A DNA stretch of 64,000 nucleotides from Burhinus oedicnemus (taxonomy: Eukaryota; Chordata; Aves; Charadriiformes; Burhinidae): contig VFFE01006868.1 of assembly GCA_008921705.1 (NCBI GenBank), positions 434,480 to 498,479 on the forward strand, read 5' to 3'. Numbering within the stretch: the first letter of the stretch is position 1; the number at the start of each line of letters is the position of its first letter. The notes beneath the pieces were generated by a model that saw only the letters and a list, made by a program, of their open reading frames with translations, was not told the DNA's origin and searched no databases. The position numbers were made by a program, and so were the translations under genes. Positions 25,200 to 39,133 of the stretch are shown in pieces.

Positions 25200-25990
25200 T
25201 GCTGATCCTGCCTCTCAGGTGCTCTGCCCACAAACTTAGCGCTACTTCACGGGCTTGGCCAGGCCTTCTCCCTCCAGCCCTCCCGCAGGGCCGCGGCCCC
25301 GGCGGGCGGGAAGCCTGTGGGACGCTGCTGAGGGCCGCCGCCTCCCGGAGGCAGGGTGGACGCTGGCCCCCCCGCAACGCCTCGGGGAGTGACCGAGAAC
25401 CGGCGACAGGATCCCGCGGCGCAACCCGGCCCAGGCCCGGCCCCTCCTCCGGCAGGTGCGGCCCTGCCGCGCCGGGCCGCCGCTGCGCACTGGGCGGGGC
25501 GGGGAGGGGAAGCTCCTCCTGCTCAGGCACCGGAGCCGCACAGCCGGGACGGCGGGTTTGCGACGCGGGAGCTTCTTCCCCGCGGCTCGTCCCCCGCCGC
25601 CTCAGCACCGCTCGTTGCCAGGGAGACGGTTCAAACGGCAGCTCCGACCGTTGGGGCGTCCCTGGGTAACGGCTGGCACCCGCCTCAGCGGTCCCGCCGG
25701 CCCTCGGCTCGGTGTAACTCCGGCGTAGGAGGCGGCGGGAAGCGGGGGCGGGGGGAAGGACGGACCGGAGCCCCGCGGGGGTGGCTGCGGGGCGCGGCGA
25801 GTCTCGCTCCCTCCGGGGTTGTGTGGGGACGTGCTGCAGGTACTCGGCTTGTGGCGGTTTCCTAAAACACGGCTCTGCTGCCTCGAAACGGGCGCTGAAA
25901 TGCGTCTCCTTACTTGGTCGGGGCCGTTTTCTTCGTGTATCCGGACTTGAAGCTACTCGTTTGAGTGACAAAAACAAGCGTTCGCTCCTC
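25200..25990. promoter_or_regulatory. KLHL32: CpG island, probable KLHL32 promoter and exon 1
   Basis: Second CpG island in the window, sharply bounded and with many CG dinucleotides and GGGCGGGG-type Sp1 sites (for example near 25490-25505). KLHL32 coding exons start 26 kb downstream on the plus strand, and the human gene has a non-coding first exon at a similar distance from NDUFAF4, so this island is the natural promoter. A 264-codon minus frame (25183-25977) and several plus frames are GC-driven, rich in R, P, G and A, and have no domain. RNA data are needed to place the transcription start. Confidence 0.7.
25834..25845 (+). other. KLHL32: candidate KLHL32 exon 1 splice donor
   Basis: CTGCAG/GTACTC at the right edge of the island is the most donor-like plus-strand site I see. 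If it is used, exon 1 ends at 25839 and splices to 52319. This is a prediction from a moderate match to the consensus. Confidence 0.3.
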
Positions 25991-28900
25991 TCCAGTGCTT
26001 AAATATGCCAGAGCTCTCAGCTGGAAAGGAGCTAGGCACCTGGATTCCTGGAAAATTAAATTTGCAGCCCTAGGAATTTAGGAGGTGCTGCTCAGGTGGT
26101 TGCATACCTAGCTCAGTTGGTTCTCAGCAGCTGTTTGGTCAATCTGGAGCAATTCTACCAAAAAAAAGCCCAGGCTCCTGCGGTGCTGCAGGTTGCTGCC
26201 GGCTCGTTGCTGCCGGTCTGCCTGGGCACCGGTGGAGGGTGAATTCAGCCTGCAGAGCGAAGCCGGCTTGTTTGTATGGTCTCTGGCAGAGTCCGACTGA
26301 CAGTTGATACACACAACTGTCACACACAAACACGGGGAAACAGTATACTTGGCACCATACGCTATAATAAAATGTGAAAGAAACGGAGCTACAGTTTAAA
26401 ACTTAGCATGGTGAGATAAACTGCAGACGCTGATCTTAGCAAACAGTGGGAATACATTTTTTTTTTTTTTAGGCTCGTTATAAATTTGTCTTGTTTTCTA
26501 GGGGTAGGAGGATATCCTACGAATGTTTCAGAAGCAAGCTGGGGTTAGTCTTACTTGCGTAAATGTTAATGGCAGCATTCGTGCAGTCATGAAAAGATCA
26601 GAAGTAGACCCAGAGGCCACAGCCCTGTTGACTGTAGCGCTTTGGGTAAAGAATTGTTGTAGCCTTGCCAATTCCTGTTGATTCTGGGATCTGCCTGCAC
26701 GAAGCAGTTGGCAGGGGTAAGGCCTCTGAGGGGTGTTCAACAATTGTTTAGAGTTTTTATCAAAAAACCAAGTTTACTATTTAACGAGAGTCTACAGAAA
26801 TCCAGTGATGCGCTGAACAAATAATATAGTTACCACAGATGCTTAAAAATCTATCAGTACATAGCTACTCAGTCAGATCTCTTTGTTCTGTTCAAGTTTA
26901 CAAATGATTAGAGAAAAATTTTTACTTAACTTTTAAAGCATTCCAGGAAAGCTCCTTTCATCTTTTGTCTGCTTTTCAGATTGTGAATAATTTGACAGTA
27001 CCTGTAAAGCGCTTCACAGTTATTATGTATGAAGTACTAAGCTAGGTATGGGTACTCTGAGAAATTTAGGGAATAATAAGCTCTTGCTTTAGTAGGACAC
27101 TAAAAATAATGCAGTCATACCAATTAACGCCTCTTAAAGCATACGGTCTTTTTTTAGATGCTTACAGTGTTTATAAAAAATATCATTAGGATTGTGATTT
27201 AATGTGCGTATGAGTGACAAAAGTCCCCATTTCTTCCTGTACGAGCATGTATGGAGAAAATATGCATTTGGGCAGCTATTGAGTCGGCAGATGTGGGGGA
27301 AAATAGTACTTCTAATATTTAAAGGGGGAATGAAGTTGCATCAGGGTTTCTTCAAAAATGATCCAGTTAGATTTGCAAGTATATCTTGCATTCAAGTCTA
27401 AGCGAGAGCAAGTGCTTTTAGGGAAGAGAATTTTAGTATGGAAAATGAGATGTTGTTTATTTAATACATTATAGATCAACATGTTACATGAACCACACAT
27501 AATACGAAATTAATCATTGTCGTTACTGTTAGAAAACCATGCGATATTCTAAAATTAAAGATGACTATGCAGAAATTAAATTTCTGGAGATATTTTTTTG
27601 AAAGCAAGTTTGGAAGTGACTGAACTTCAAATCGGCTCTGAACAGATAGTGTAGAACCTTGCCTTAGATGACAAACTCAAGATTTCCTAGGATCTTCTAG
27701 TTGAGCTGTAATCTTATTTGAGTCTATCTTCTCAGTAAGAAGGACATGAAGAGCTGTGTTTGCAATGGTGACTCCTGTTAAAAAGTCTGTGTATTACTAA
27801 ACATGTAAGTGAATTTGGCTCAGGATTTGAATTTGAACAAAGAAATTCGAGTATCATCAGGGAAGGTGATTTTGTTTTGCTTTTTTCCTCTCTGATCATT
27901 CTCTTTGTATTAAGGGGATTCATAAATTTGCAGTTTACAGTAAGGAGAAGTATGGTTGAAACACCAGTAGCAGATGGAAATTTAGGCTTGTGTGGTCCTG
28001 TTCTTCAGTGGGTACTTGCAAAGTAAAGTGAGCGGGATTTGACCAGAGAAAATGCAGTGTTCATTTAAAAAAAAAAAAAAAGATGGTTTTTATTATCTCC
28101 ATTTTTGATTCACAATGTGTTGCTTCTGCCTGAAAAATCAGAAATTGATATAATGTAGCTTCTGACACTGATATTCAGCTTTTACAACACAGCAAAAAGG
28201 AATGTATTCAATATGAAATTCATGGTGCTGCTACTGTGTTTTTGATTGACTTTGCTGAATAGAATATGATTGACTTAATGGCCAAGAATGACAGTAATTT
28301 AATGCCACACTAGTATGGGGGAAGTGATGATTATAAATTGGACTAGAAATGGGAACTGGATGAAGTGAAAAATGAAATTAATTTAAACACTCAGGTGAGA
28401 ACATTTGACAATGTTATCAGGAGAAATTGGCCAAACATAAATGTCATCCACTGTAAGTATGCTCACCTACAGTAACCATGTAGTTGTCTCATTTTAATTC
28501 TTTTTAGTGTAAGAAATTATTCTTCATATTTCTCATCTGTCTAGGACTTTCAAATGGCACTTGTCAGTGTGTTGTGTGCTCTGAGGACTTCAATTACTCC
28601 AGAACTGATTGGGAAAGAAAAAAAAAAATTTAAAAATCTCGTTTGAATTTTTGTACGTCACTTCTTTGGAGATAGTTAGAGAAACAGTGCCAAAAGTCTG
28701 AAAATTACAGAGGTTTTCCTAATGTATTTCTAGAAGTCTGATGTTTTTTAAATCTATTTCTTTATTCCCCACAAAAATTATGAACTGGTTGTGGTGGTGT
28801 ATCCCCCCAATTTCTTGAATTATCTGAGAACTATACTTAATAGCCAATCACTTGTACGAACCTTGAAAAAGCATTTTCTAAATCTTCACTTCTTTGTGTT

Positions 28901-31900
28901 CTGCCTTTGGCGTTTTGACAACTTACGAGATCAAGTGAGGTCTGATGTTACTTCTGTCACTCTATATATATGCCCATTTGAAAGGGTATGTGATTAGCTG
29001 GGATGCTTTTATATTACAGGCTCTTACTAACTTGATTTTAGAGAGGTTTTTGAAATTTTACTATCAAATTCTGATCTCTGAAGAAGAGTAAAGAACGGAT
29101 ACTTTTCACAGTTTTGGGGGGGTTTTTAAACAATTTTATTTTTTTGTATGTGGGCTCATGGGTGGCATTTGCATCTGATTCAATTTTGGGCTTTAAACAG
29201 TTAGAGTCTTCAATTTGAGAAGAGACATGCTTAGGAGAGAATTTGTTGAGCAGTGTTCCTGCTGGGTCTGTGAAGAAATTCCAGGGACAAGAGGCAGCTC
29301 TGGGAGGTAGTTTCAAGACAAGAAAATGAAGCAATGATGATGGAGCTTGGCAGTTTAAACTGGGAGACCAGGAGAGCTTTGAAACTCCTGGTTCTGGGTG
29401 TTCCCATGTGGACCAGCCACCCTAAATCTGCTTGGCCTTTATAGGAAGGGAAATATGTAATGTAGGCCGGAAAGGAGCTGCAGCATGTTCCATGCAGGTA
29501 CTAGTCTGTGTCCTAGGCCACAGTCTTTGTGATTTCCAGCATGCATGGAGGAAGTTTATGCTATTGACTGCCGCGTTACCTGGCCAAGAGTGGAATTGGA
29601 AAAATGTTTTGTCAAAATTTTATCAGATTTGTATTTTAGTTGCCCTTTTAGCTATGGAAAAACTTGGATATAGCTAAGCTTTGACACTGAAGTCCATTAC
29701 CAGACTTTCTGTGGACCAGCAATGTTTGGCTTCCTTTCTTTAGAAGAGGTTTTGGACACATGAGGTAGCTGTACTAGAATATGTTTTGTGCTCCACGCTG
29801 TCAGTGGACAGCTAAGTCACTCAAAGGGCAGATACTGCGTGGGAACTGGGCTAGTACTGATGGGTCTTTATACACCTACATACATTGCGAACTCCAAAAT
29901 ATGTCTCTCGGTTAGCTTGATAAATGAAAGGTGTCACTTCAAAAAAAGTCACAGTAGTGAATGCCATGCCAATTCCATTCACACGCATGCCAGTGTGAAG
30001 CTATTGACTTTCATATCAGCAGTAAGACATTTCTCTGTGATAAGAAAGCAACAAAATATATAAATGGTTATGAGCAAAATAAATTGGAGGCTTCAGAACA
30101 TCAATAATACTTGAAAATGTATGATTTTTCTCTAAGTTAGGTGACTACTCTGAACAATTATGTAAATTGAGAATGTGTTCTGCCAAATTTTCTGTAGCAA
30201 TATGCTGCAGTAATTTAGAAGAACTTTAATTGTAGAGAATCAGCTTTATAAGAGGATAACTAGTGTAAATATTTTGATTCATCAGTACTTAAAGGTTATG
30301 GTTGTTCTGAAGAGTGTCTTTTTTGGCAACCATCTGTCTTTATTTTTCCTGACAGGAATGATGTGTGTAGTGGTTGGCTTTGACAGTAGAGAAGATGTGA
30401 TGTTGCAGCCTAATTTACTGTTGTGTTTTTCCTGAATGCTGTCATTACTTAGGATGTACCTTAAATATGTGCATGTGTATTTTTTCCCCTGGTAGTCTAA
30501 ACATTAACATGTTCAAATTTTCTAATCCTTTGTGCCTCCAGAATAGCCTTTTGTTCCACTCTTCAGTAAGAATATGCTTGAAAAAAAATTCTCAGCATCA
30601 CTAATTTGGGTAACAGGGGGCTTTTGTTTCGAAGGTATCGTATCTAAGAATGACTGAGGTCCATTTCTGCAGTGTTGATAAGACTTGATTTCTGTCCTGT
30701 ATTTTGGCGGTTTCTTTTTTTTTTTTTTTTAAATGATTGGTTAAGTGAAAACAGCATTGCTTAGATTAATAACAAATTTTGAAGTGGACATGAGCAAGCT
30801 TATGGCCTTATTATGTCTGAAACATTTTCCATCATGTTTCACTTCAGGTTAAATAAAGTAAAAGGGCTACTGCCCTTTGTAAGCTAAACTGGGACTCTAC
30901 CTGGCTTATCAAGACAGAACAGGTGAAAACCCGTGGTTGAAGAAATGTCATCAGGATATGTAGAATGCATTCTTTCCAGGTTTATTTTTGAAATTCTTTA
31001 AAATTGGTATTAACATTTTTTCCAACAGCTAAATTTATAAGTAGAGAGTAGCTTTGAATAATATTTTTTCCTGATCTCATAGATTTTAAAATTATGTCTT
31101 TAAAGCAATAATAGACCATCAAAAAGTTCTCCCTCTAAGGGGATACATCTTTCTTGTGTTTTTTCTCTTTTCTGTGTTATACTTAGTTTTGGAAGTCCCA
31201 TTTCAGTCAAAATGACCTTCACTGTAGTTGCAGAAAACAAAAGAAGAACTGAGGTGATGTTTTCAGAACATAACTAAGACTTTGACTTCAGCGAACTGTG
31301 GAGATCAAAATAGAGATCTCAAGAGCTAAAGGCTAAACTGAAGTGTGGAACTTCTTTAGTGGATGTAACAGTTATCTGTTTTGTGGATTTGGTATATTCC
31401 TTAGCTGAACTTCCTTTTTTTTTTTTCCTCCTTTTTTTTTTTTTTTTTTCATTTTCTCCTTTTGTAGAAAACCCAGGCAAACAAACAGGAAGGGAACAGA
31501 ACTCCCTTCTGGCAGGGTCTTAGTGCATCAGGACTGCAGAGTGCACTGAGAATGTGCCATACCCCTGCTGCGCTGAGCTTCTCATCCTCAGTGAGGTTAC
31601 GTTAAAATACACTCTGCATCTTTTGCGATCTGTGGTGACTTTTGCATACAAATGCAACTGCTGTATTTGCTTGTTGGGAAAGTGCTTAGGAAATTGAATG
31701 ATGCAATACAACTATGAAATTTTGTGCATTTACTTTTCATGTATGTGCTCCGTCCTCCAAACAGAATCACAGAAGTGCAAAAACATGTGAGTTGCTGAAA
31801 TGTAAATAAGAGGACTGGATGTGCTTTGCTTGATTACTTAGGGATGATAACTATGAATGGAGGTGGAACAGAAGTAGGAATTCACCTTTACAGAAAGCAA

Positions 31901-34900
31901 GTCAAACTCCAAAATGTTTCTGTAGCCAGGGCTAATCTTCTAATACATGAAGTTTTCTTGTACCAATGCGACTGGACCCTCAAGTATATACTCAGTTTGA
32001 AGCCTACCATTTGATTTATTTTTTAAATTTTTTTTTTTAAATTATTTTTTATTTTATTAGGATTGTTCAGTTTCTTTAAGACCTTTTAATCAGGTCCATC
32101 ACGTTGGACATTTTATGGAGTCAGATTCCATGCTTTAGATCTTTGGACACAAATGATAGAAGAGACTTACTGAAGATGAGAACAAATCATGCACAAAACT
32201 AGTGTAGTTCATACTTCTTGTAGCTGTTCACATTTCCACAGGATTCTAAATCTGGCATAGTGCAACTCTGAAGTACCTTAAAGAGAGGAAAGCTGCTATA
32301 CAGGCCATTTGAATTTACTGTCTTTACTAATTAGAAGTAACTCTTGCACTATAGACTTGCATTGATTTTTCTTTTCTCTTTTTTTTTTTTTTTGTGGTGT
32401 TGCTGGATAAGTGAAGAGAATTAAGGCTCTAATAGCTGAACCTTGTCAATTGTAATTTGTGGCAGTTTAAGACATAAATTCCTCTAGCTTTCCACCTCCG
32501 TCTGCTCATGTAGCAGAGCTGGGGGAGTAGAGCATGTGCCTGCATTTTGGCTGGTGGTAGGTACTGTCACAGGATGTCACTATGGGTTTGTATCGAAATG
32601 CCAATGGGATGGTGGCAACATAAGTGTGCCTGTACACTGGGGCAATAATTTGTGTCAGAGCATGGGGCATACAGGGGAAGGGGAATGGAAGTGTCTGCTG
32701 TGGCATAGATTGCTTCAGTGAATTACATGTTATGTTTCTGCATTTTGTCCTGTCATTGGTCTGTGTTCTGTGAATATTGAAAATTGTTGTTGGAAACCCA
32801 AGGAATGAATTTTCATAGGCTGCATCTTTAGTTTCTGACTTATTTATTCCTTGGCCCACGTAGTGAGAGAGATTACTATGGGATTACCGTGTGATTACCA
32901 AGTAGCCTATAGCAAACCAGACCAAGCCCTGAACACTTAAAAGAAGGAGAAAAAAAAAAAAGTGGTAGTATAGCTATGGTGATCTAAAGATATGAAAGAG
33001 GTGAAGAGTGGAATTTTGTTGTTTGTTTGGAGTTTTTTTGTTGTTTTGTTTTTCTTCTGAGCCAGTTGATATAGTCTGTGGGAGGGAGGAAAAAGGGACA
33101 AGGCTTCTGAACAGAAGCCTTTCATTTGCTTAGACCTGAAGAGGGCACAGAAGTCTAAACACTTGTCTGTTTCTTTTCTAAGTCTATTTCTGATCCTAAT
33201 TAAAGATCAGAGATTAAAAATCATTTAAGATCCTCTTTTTAGGTGTTTTTCCTTGAAACAGAGGCTTTTCTCTGAATAAGGAAAAGTGTCTCAGAATAAG
33301 GAGGGTGAGGAAAGGTTGAAGGAAACCTTGAGCTGTAAATTCAGAACCTTTTGTTTGAAGGAAAAAAAAAAAAAGACCCTCTATCCATTCTCAGTTAAGA
33401 TTGTTTTCCATCTGTTTATCTGTGTGATACACACATTCAAAAACTGTTAGAAGAAAAAGACTTTATCACAACATTCAAATCTAATGCATTTACGATCCCT
33501 TATGCACCTTTTCTGGATAGATGGATGACAACCGAGTAGAAGCGATGGATCAGTCTCTCCATGCCTTTCTGTTCTGGTTTGATACACAATGTTCTGCAGT
33601 GATACTGGCTTGCGGGGGGTACTCATGATTCCTCTACCCTCCAGCTGCAGCTTATTGCTTTTGCGTTTTGCTGGCATCACTGTTTGTGGAGATATACTGT
33701 GGACTGGATCACCAGCATGCCCCTTGAAGCTTTAAGGGAAACAAACCAAAACCCCCTAAAAATTAAAATCAACCCCAGAGAAGTCTCTTTTCACTCTTAA
33801 GCCAGGTCAGGCAAAAGAAGGAAGTATGGAAGCCAGTGTTGCTGCTGAACATTTACCCATTCTATCTTCAAAGAAGAGCAACCAGTTGCTTTGCCCTGTA
33901 ATGAATATATGCAGACTTGAGAAAGACATGTTGACTGTGCTTAGTTTTCTTTCATATAGTAGGGGGTAAAAAGTGTTAAATTAGTATTTTTGTTTACCAA
34001 ATTCTTTCACTGAATTGGAGTAAGCAAATGTTTTTACTGCAGCTTGCCATAAATAAACAGAAGGGTGTTTGGAAATCCTGACCAGCTTTTGTGTAGGAGA
34101 GAGCAATCATAACCAACTGGTTCTGTGAGAAACTGAAAACAAATAAAAGATGAGCTGTTATTCATGGTTTACAAAAGCAGAGGAGATTGTGCACAAAAGC
34201 AGCAAATTATTTTCAAATACTGAAAACCATTGTTTGCAAACCTAGGATAAATTTCAGTAAGGTATCACGTTTTCCTGTTTTCAGTCTTTAGAAGATCCGA
34301 GCCAGGCAAAGGCAATGATTTTAACCAACTCCAGCCTCAGAGAAGGTTGAAAATTTTCTGTAGCTACTGCATTCAGTACTGCTGTAAGTCTCTTGAATCT
34401 CCCCAAGGTATGTCCAAGAACATTTCCTACCTGTTTCTGGGTGTTACAATCTTGCAGTCACTTACAATGTTGCAGTTAGTTAAAGCAAAGAATCCTTTCC
34501 CTGAATAAAACTTTTCATACAAGGAAAGCTCTTCTTTTAGCACTTAAATGAATGACATTACTTCCTACTACGTTGAAATTATTTTCCTTATTGTTTTGTG
34601 TTCTTGGCATTTTTAAGTCTAACATTACTGTACAAAGTGATAGGTAGGCAATACTCAGATGAGCAGAGTATTTCCAGTTACGCAGCTGAAGGATAGATGT
34701 ATATATCTGTGAGGGGTTTTTTTTAAGTAGAAGATGTTAAATGACACCAAATCCCAAAATCAATATTCCATTTTTACTTTATACTGATACTTAGTTTTTG
34801 TGACTGACTAATGTCCAGGTATCTTAGTAGCTGATAACTCACATTGACTGTTTTCATGCAACCACATCTGTGCTCCAGAGAAAGTCTCTAGCCTTAAAAG

Positions 34901-37900
34901 ATAAGGGTAGACTCAGACTAGAAATGAAACTGATGAAATGGTAATAAAAATCATGCCTGAAGCTGCACCTTTTTCTTAGTTATTCCCTATGTGGAATAGA
35001 AACCTATCTTAAGCAATCTTGGGATCCTCACAGAGAATCTCTTGGTTGTATGGTTCCAGTGGAACCAAGTAGGCTGGAAAATTGGAACCATAGGTCAAAT
35101 ACTTTTGTGACTGTAACAGTAGGAAAAAGAAATTTAATCTGTTTTACAGGAAGGATGAAAACTTCCGTGTAAGCATATCATTAGGACATACAAGTTGACT
35201 GTGCTGTGTAGAAATACCCACTTAGCTACAAACAAAGTAGCAAAAACTATAGGAGCAGTACAGTGTTTTGTGTGGGTAATGTTGAGAAACTACTTGAATG
35301 TCTCTGCAAGGCTGTGCATTGGGCTGTGTTGAATGCAGGTGAGGTGATGATACTTTAGGAACTGCAGATTGGTAAATTCCAAACCAGATTCAGAAATTTT
35401 ATTCTCTGCCTGTGAGAAATGGACTTCAAAGACTACACTTACATAATGGTAAATTGGGGAAATACTCTGGTTCCAGCAGTATTGCTGCGTCAGATTTCAA
35501 GTCATCTCTGAGAAGGTTTGTATCGCCAGTAGCACTTACTGAAGGAATTTAGTAAATACTTAAGATCGAATAGCTTTTAGTTTTTGTTAATCAGTAGTTT
35601 GTGCTCTTTTTCTCCTGGAAGCAGGTGGGATGAGCCTTTGCTTGATTATCTCAGAATCAGTATAAATACAGAGGTAAAAGCTTGCTCCCCCCCCCCTCCC
35701 CTCAATACAGCAGAGTTGCATGAGACCATGCTGCAAGGCAAGTCATAGTGGTGATGCAACAGCTTCTGTCTGCTCACTGGCTGGCAATACTGTCAGATCT
35801 GAGTTAGAGCACTGCAAAGTAGAGAGAGATCATTCAAACCTATTTTTGCATTATTTATTTATTTATTAGAGAACAGGTGTCCCCTGATTAGGTAGGGGTG
35901 ACTGTAGTGTTGCCAGGTAAATGAATGAACCTGGCCAAAGCTAGAAGTGAACCCTTTGTTTGGTTATAGTGACTCAGGTCATCTGGATGCAGTCCTGCAC
36001 TTCTTGGCTGCATTCAGTACGTTACTGTCCAGAGATGGAAAAGAAGCAGTGAGTCTCTGCTTAGAGTGCTGGATCATGTACAATACAACTACTCAGTTCA
36101 TTGGCAAGGTGAGGAGCAGTCTGTCCCCTGCAAATGCTCTGATTCAAATCCAGGGTTTTGTGTGTGCCATTTGGTAAAGTGAGAAATCAAACACCATTTA
36201 ATTATCCTCTTAGTCCTTGGATCTATCTGCAGTATGCTTGGGCTTAGTCATTGGAAGGGATGGGTCGGCACTTCAGGCCATTTTTATGCCAGTCAGCACC
36301 TTTTTGGGCCAGTGTGTCCCTGTTCCCAGCTCAAGACATTGATGAATAGGTTCCATTTGTCATCTCATTCAATGGCTTTTAATTTTAGCATTGCCAGCCT
36401 CAAGCATTCAAACACTGAAAGTCAGTTCCCAGACATCAGTAATTAAATAAATTCAGACACTTTCCATTAGAAGTTCTAAGCTTCTCTCAGTAATCTCAAA
36501 ACCTATAAACTTTATTCTTTATTTGAAATGAAAGCCTTAGGTGCAGTTTGATTCCAGGAGGTACATTTGACGACAGGGAAGGAAACCATCGTGACTGCTT
36601 TATTTTGGCTTTTCCTTACCTTGAAATTTGTTTATTTTCTGATCACTGCTTACCTTTTGATTGCAGCAAAACTTTTCTCTAGTGGTAGAGACTGAGTTAG
36701 CATTTTCCTTCCTAAATCAGTCTGTGTCAAACTTTGATCTAGAAGGTCAATTGCTTTTAGTGGTGATGCTGTCCCACTTGATTCTTCTAGAGATGTACTA
36801 ACACTGATACATTTAAATTTTATTGTTTGCTGTGGACCAAATGTAGAGGCAACATAGCTTCCATGTGAGTTAGAGGCTGGGAATGTAAACTAATGAAAAA
36901 GTAATTTAAATAAAAGAAAATCTTAAAGTGATGTGGTATAGTGTAGAAGCCAGAATGATATTGTAAAATACACTAATTCAGGCTGCTCCCAAGCAAGTTA
37001 ACTTTACTAAAGCTTGTGAAGTGTCTAGCATATTGAAAAATGCTATGGAAAATAGTATTGTTTTGTTGGGCATATGCAGTTTAATTTGGTCATCATTCCT
37101 TTATGAAGTGGATTGTCCCGTATATGTCAGTAAACATTGCTTTTGCTTGTTTAAAAGTTCATAGCAGCTGGAATCAAATGCTTTACACTCAAACAAGAAT
37201 CATTATTAAGAAGATAATCTCTGATCATGCTGATAGCAGCAATATTTAATGTGTTTTAAATAATTAAAAATGCTAATGTGAGATCTTGTAGATAAAGTGC
37301 ACAGTTACAGCAATTAACAGCATAAGATCTAGTCAAATGAGGAGTTTGATGTAAATTCTTTTCCTTTACCAAAAAAACTAACCCAAAACCCAACCAACAT
37401 CTAAATGAAAAAACTCTGTGTAATGCAAGTCTGCTAGCTCTATGTTCTGAACTGCTAAAAAGGTTGTGTGTCTTTCAAATTTAATCAGAGCTTTGACTTC
37501 TCCAAGGACTTCAATAACATTTTTAGGGATCAAGGAACTGTTTTGTCCTTAAGTGTGTCCACGGAGAAAAGATCTGGGGGGAGAAATCTCTTCAGGGCCC
37601 TCTTGTAGAGTTTTGGTGTTACCATACCCAGGAAAATCTTCACTGTTTTCTGGGACATGATAGTAACAGTAATAGGCCACTGTTGTCCTCACTGTAAGTC
37701 ATGGTTTCCTTTGTTTTTTAATTCCTTCTCTGCCTGGCAGTGTGGTTTTGATAGAGGTGTCCACCATGGCCTCTAGGAATCCTGTCTTCAAGCATACCCA
37801 CAGGAATATGCAATCGCTGGCTAAGTTGGCTTTACGTTCAACACCATTGATTTGGTGCTAAGTGCAGTGTATCTTCTCCAGGGACTGCACCTATCCCCAC

Positions 37901-37982
37901 TTTGCCCAGCTGTGGCTTGCTTGTTGCCTCACTGCTTTTCCTAGTTCTTCCCATCCAAACCCAAAGGCCTGTTCCATGCTAA
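25991..37982 (+). other. KLHL32: KLHL32 intron 1, first part
   Basis: About 12 kb of AT-rich intron. It holds A or T tracts near 26457-26471, 28067-28081, 30715-30730, 31413-31449 and 32381-32394, a C run at 35687-35696 and a short ATTT repeat at 35850-35870. A coding-like minus stretch at 33447-33720 is described under findings. No exon can be supported. Confidence 0.55.
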
Positions 37983-39133
37983 AGTTTACTTGGACTTCAG
38001 TAAGGCCTTTGACACAGTCTCCCACAGCATTCTGCTACAGAAGCTGGCAGCCCATGGCTTAGACAGGTGTACTCTTCGCTTGGTTAAACACTGGCTGGAT
38101 GGCCGAGCCCAGAGAGCTGTGGTGAATGACGTTAAATCCAGCTGGTGGCAGGTCTCAAGCAGTGTTCCTCAGGGCTCGGTTTTGGGACCAGCCTTGTTTA
38201 ATATCTTTATTGGTGATCTGGATGAGGGGATTGAGTGCACCCTCAGTAAGTTTGCAGATGACACCAAATTAAGCGGGAGTGTTGATCTGCTTGAGGGTAA
38301 GAAGGCTCTGCAGAGAGATCTGGACAGACTGGATTGATGGGCTGAAGCCAATTGCATGAGGTTTAACAAGGCCAAGTGCCAGGTCCTGCACTTTGGCTAC
38401 AACAACCCCAGGCAATGCTACAGGCTTGAGGAGGAGTGGCTGGAAAGCTGCCTGGCAGAAAAGGATCTGGGGGTCCTGGTGGACAGCCGGCTGAACATGA
38501 GCCAGCAGTGCACACAGGTAGCCGAGAAGGCATCTTGGCCTGTATCAAGAATAGTGTGGCCAGCAGGAGTAGGGAAGTGATCGTGCCCCTGTACTCAGTG
38601 CTGGTGAGGCCGCAGCTTGAGTACTGTGTTCAGTTTTGGGCACCACAGTATAGGAGGGACATTGAGGTGCTGGAGCATGTCCAGAGAAGGGCAACAAAGC
38701 TGGTGAGGGGTCTGGAGAACATGTCTTATGAGGAGCGACTGAAGGAATTAGGATTGTTTAGTCTGGAGAAGAGAAGGCTGAGGGGAGACCTTATTGCTCT
38801 CTACAGCTACCTGAAAGGAGGTTGTAGTGAGATGGGAGCTGATCTCTTCTCCCAAGTAACTAGCAATAGGACAAGAGGAAACGGGTTCAAGTTGCGCCAG
38901 GGGAGGTTTAGGCTGGACATTAGGAAAAAAATTTTTCACTGAAAGAGATATCAAACATTGGAAGAGGCTGCCCAGGGAGGTGGTTGAGTCACCATCCCTA
39001 GATGTGTTTAAAAGTTGTGTAGATGTGGTGCTTAGAGACATGGTTTAGTGGCAGACCTGGTAAGAGTAGTGTCAATGGTTGGACTGGATGATCTTAAAGG
39101 TCTTTTCCAACCTAAACGATTCTATGATTCTAA
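37983..39133 (+). mobile_element. CR1 LINE, 5' truncated (copy 3)
   Basis: Plus-strand CR1 copy, one of only two of the six not on the minus strand if the sense is judged by the reverse transcriptase. It starts inside the reverse transcriptase at [14 protein letters not shown], followed by [17 protein letters not shown] and the catalytic FADDTK box (38251-38268). An in-frame stop lies at 38335 and a frameshift near 38530-38550, after which [14 protein letters not shown] and [20 protein letters not shown] follow. The 3' end at 39095-39133 has AAAGGTCTTTTCCAACCTAA and then ATTCTATGATTCTA. It is a dead, 5'-truncated copy in the same sense as KLHL32. Confidence 0.93.

Noticed and set aside
25183..25977. 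264-codon minus-strand open frame in the second CpG island
   Set aside because: Rich in R, P, G and A, no domain, and stop-poor only because the region is GC-rich. It overlaps equally open plus-strand frames.
37990..38942. CR1 copy 3 as an intact reverse-transcriptase gene
   Set aside because: A stop at 38335, a frameshift near 38540 and missing upstream domains show it is dead.
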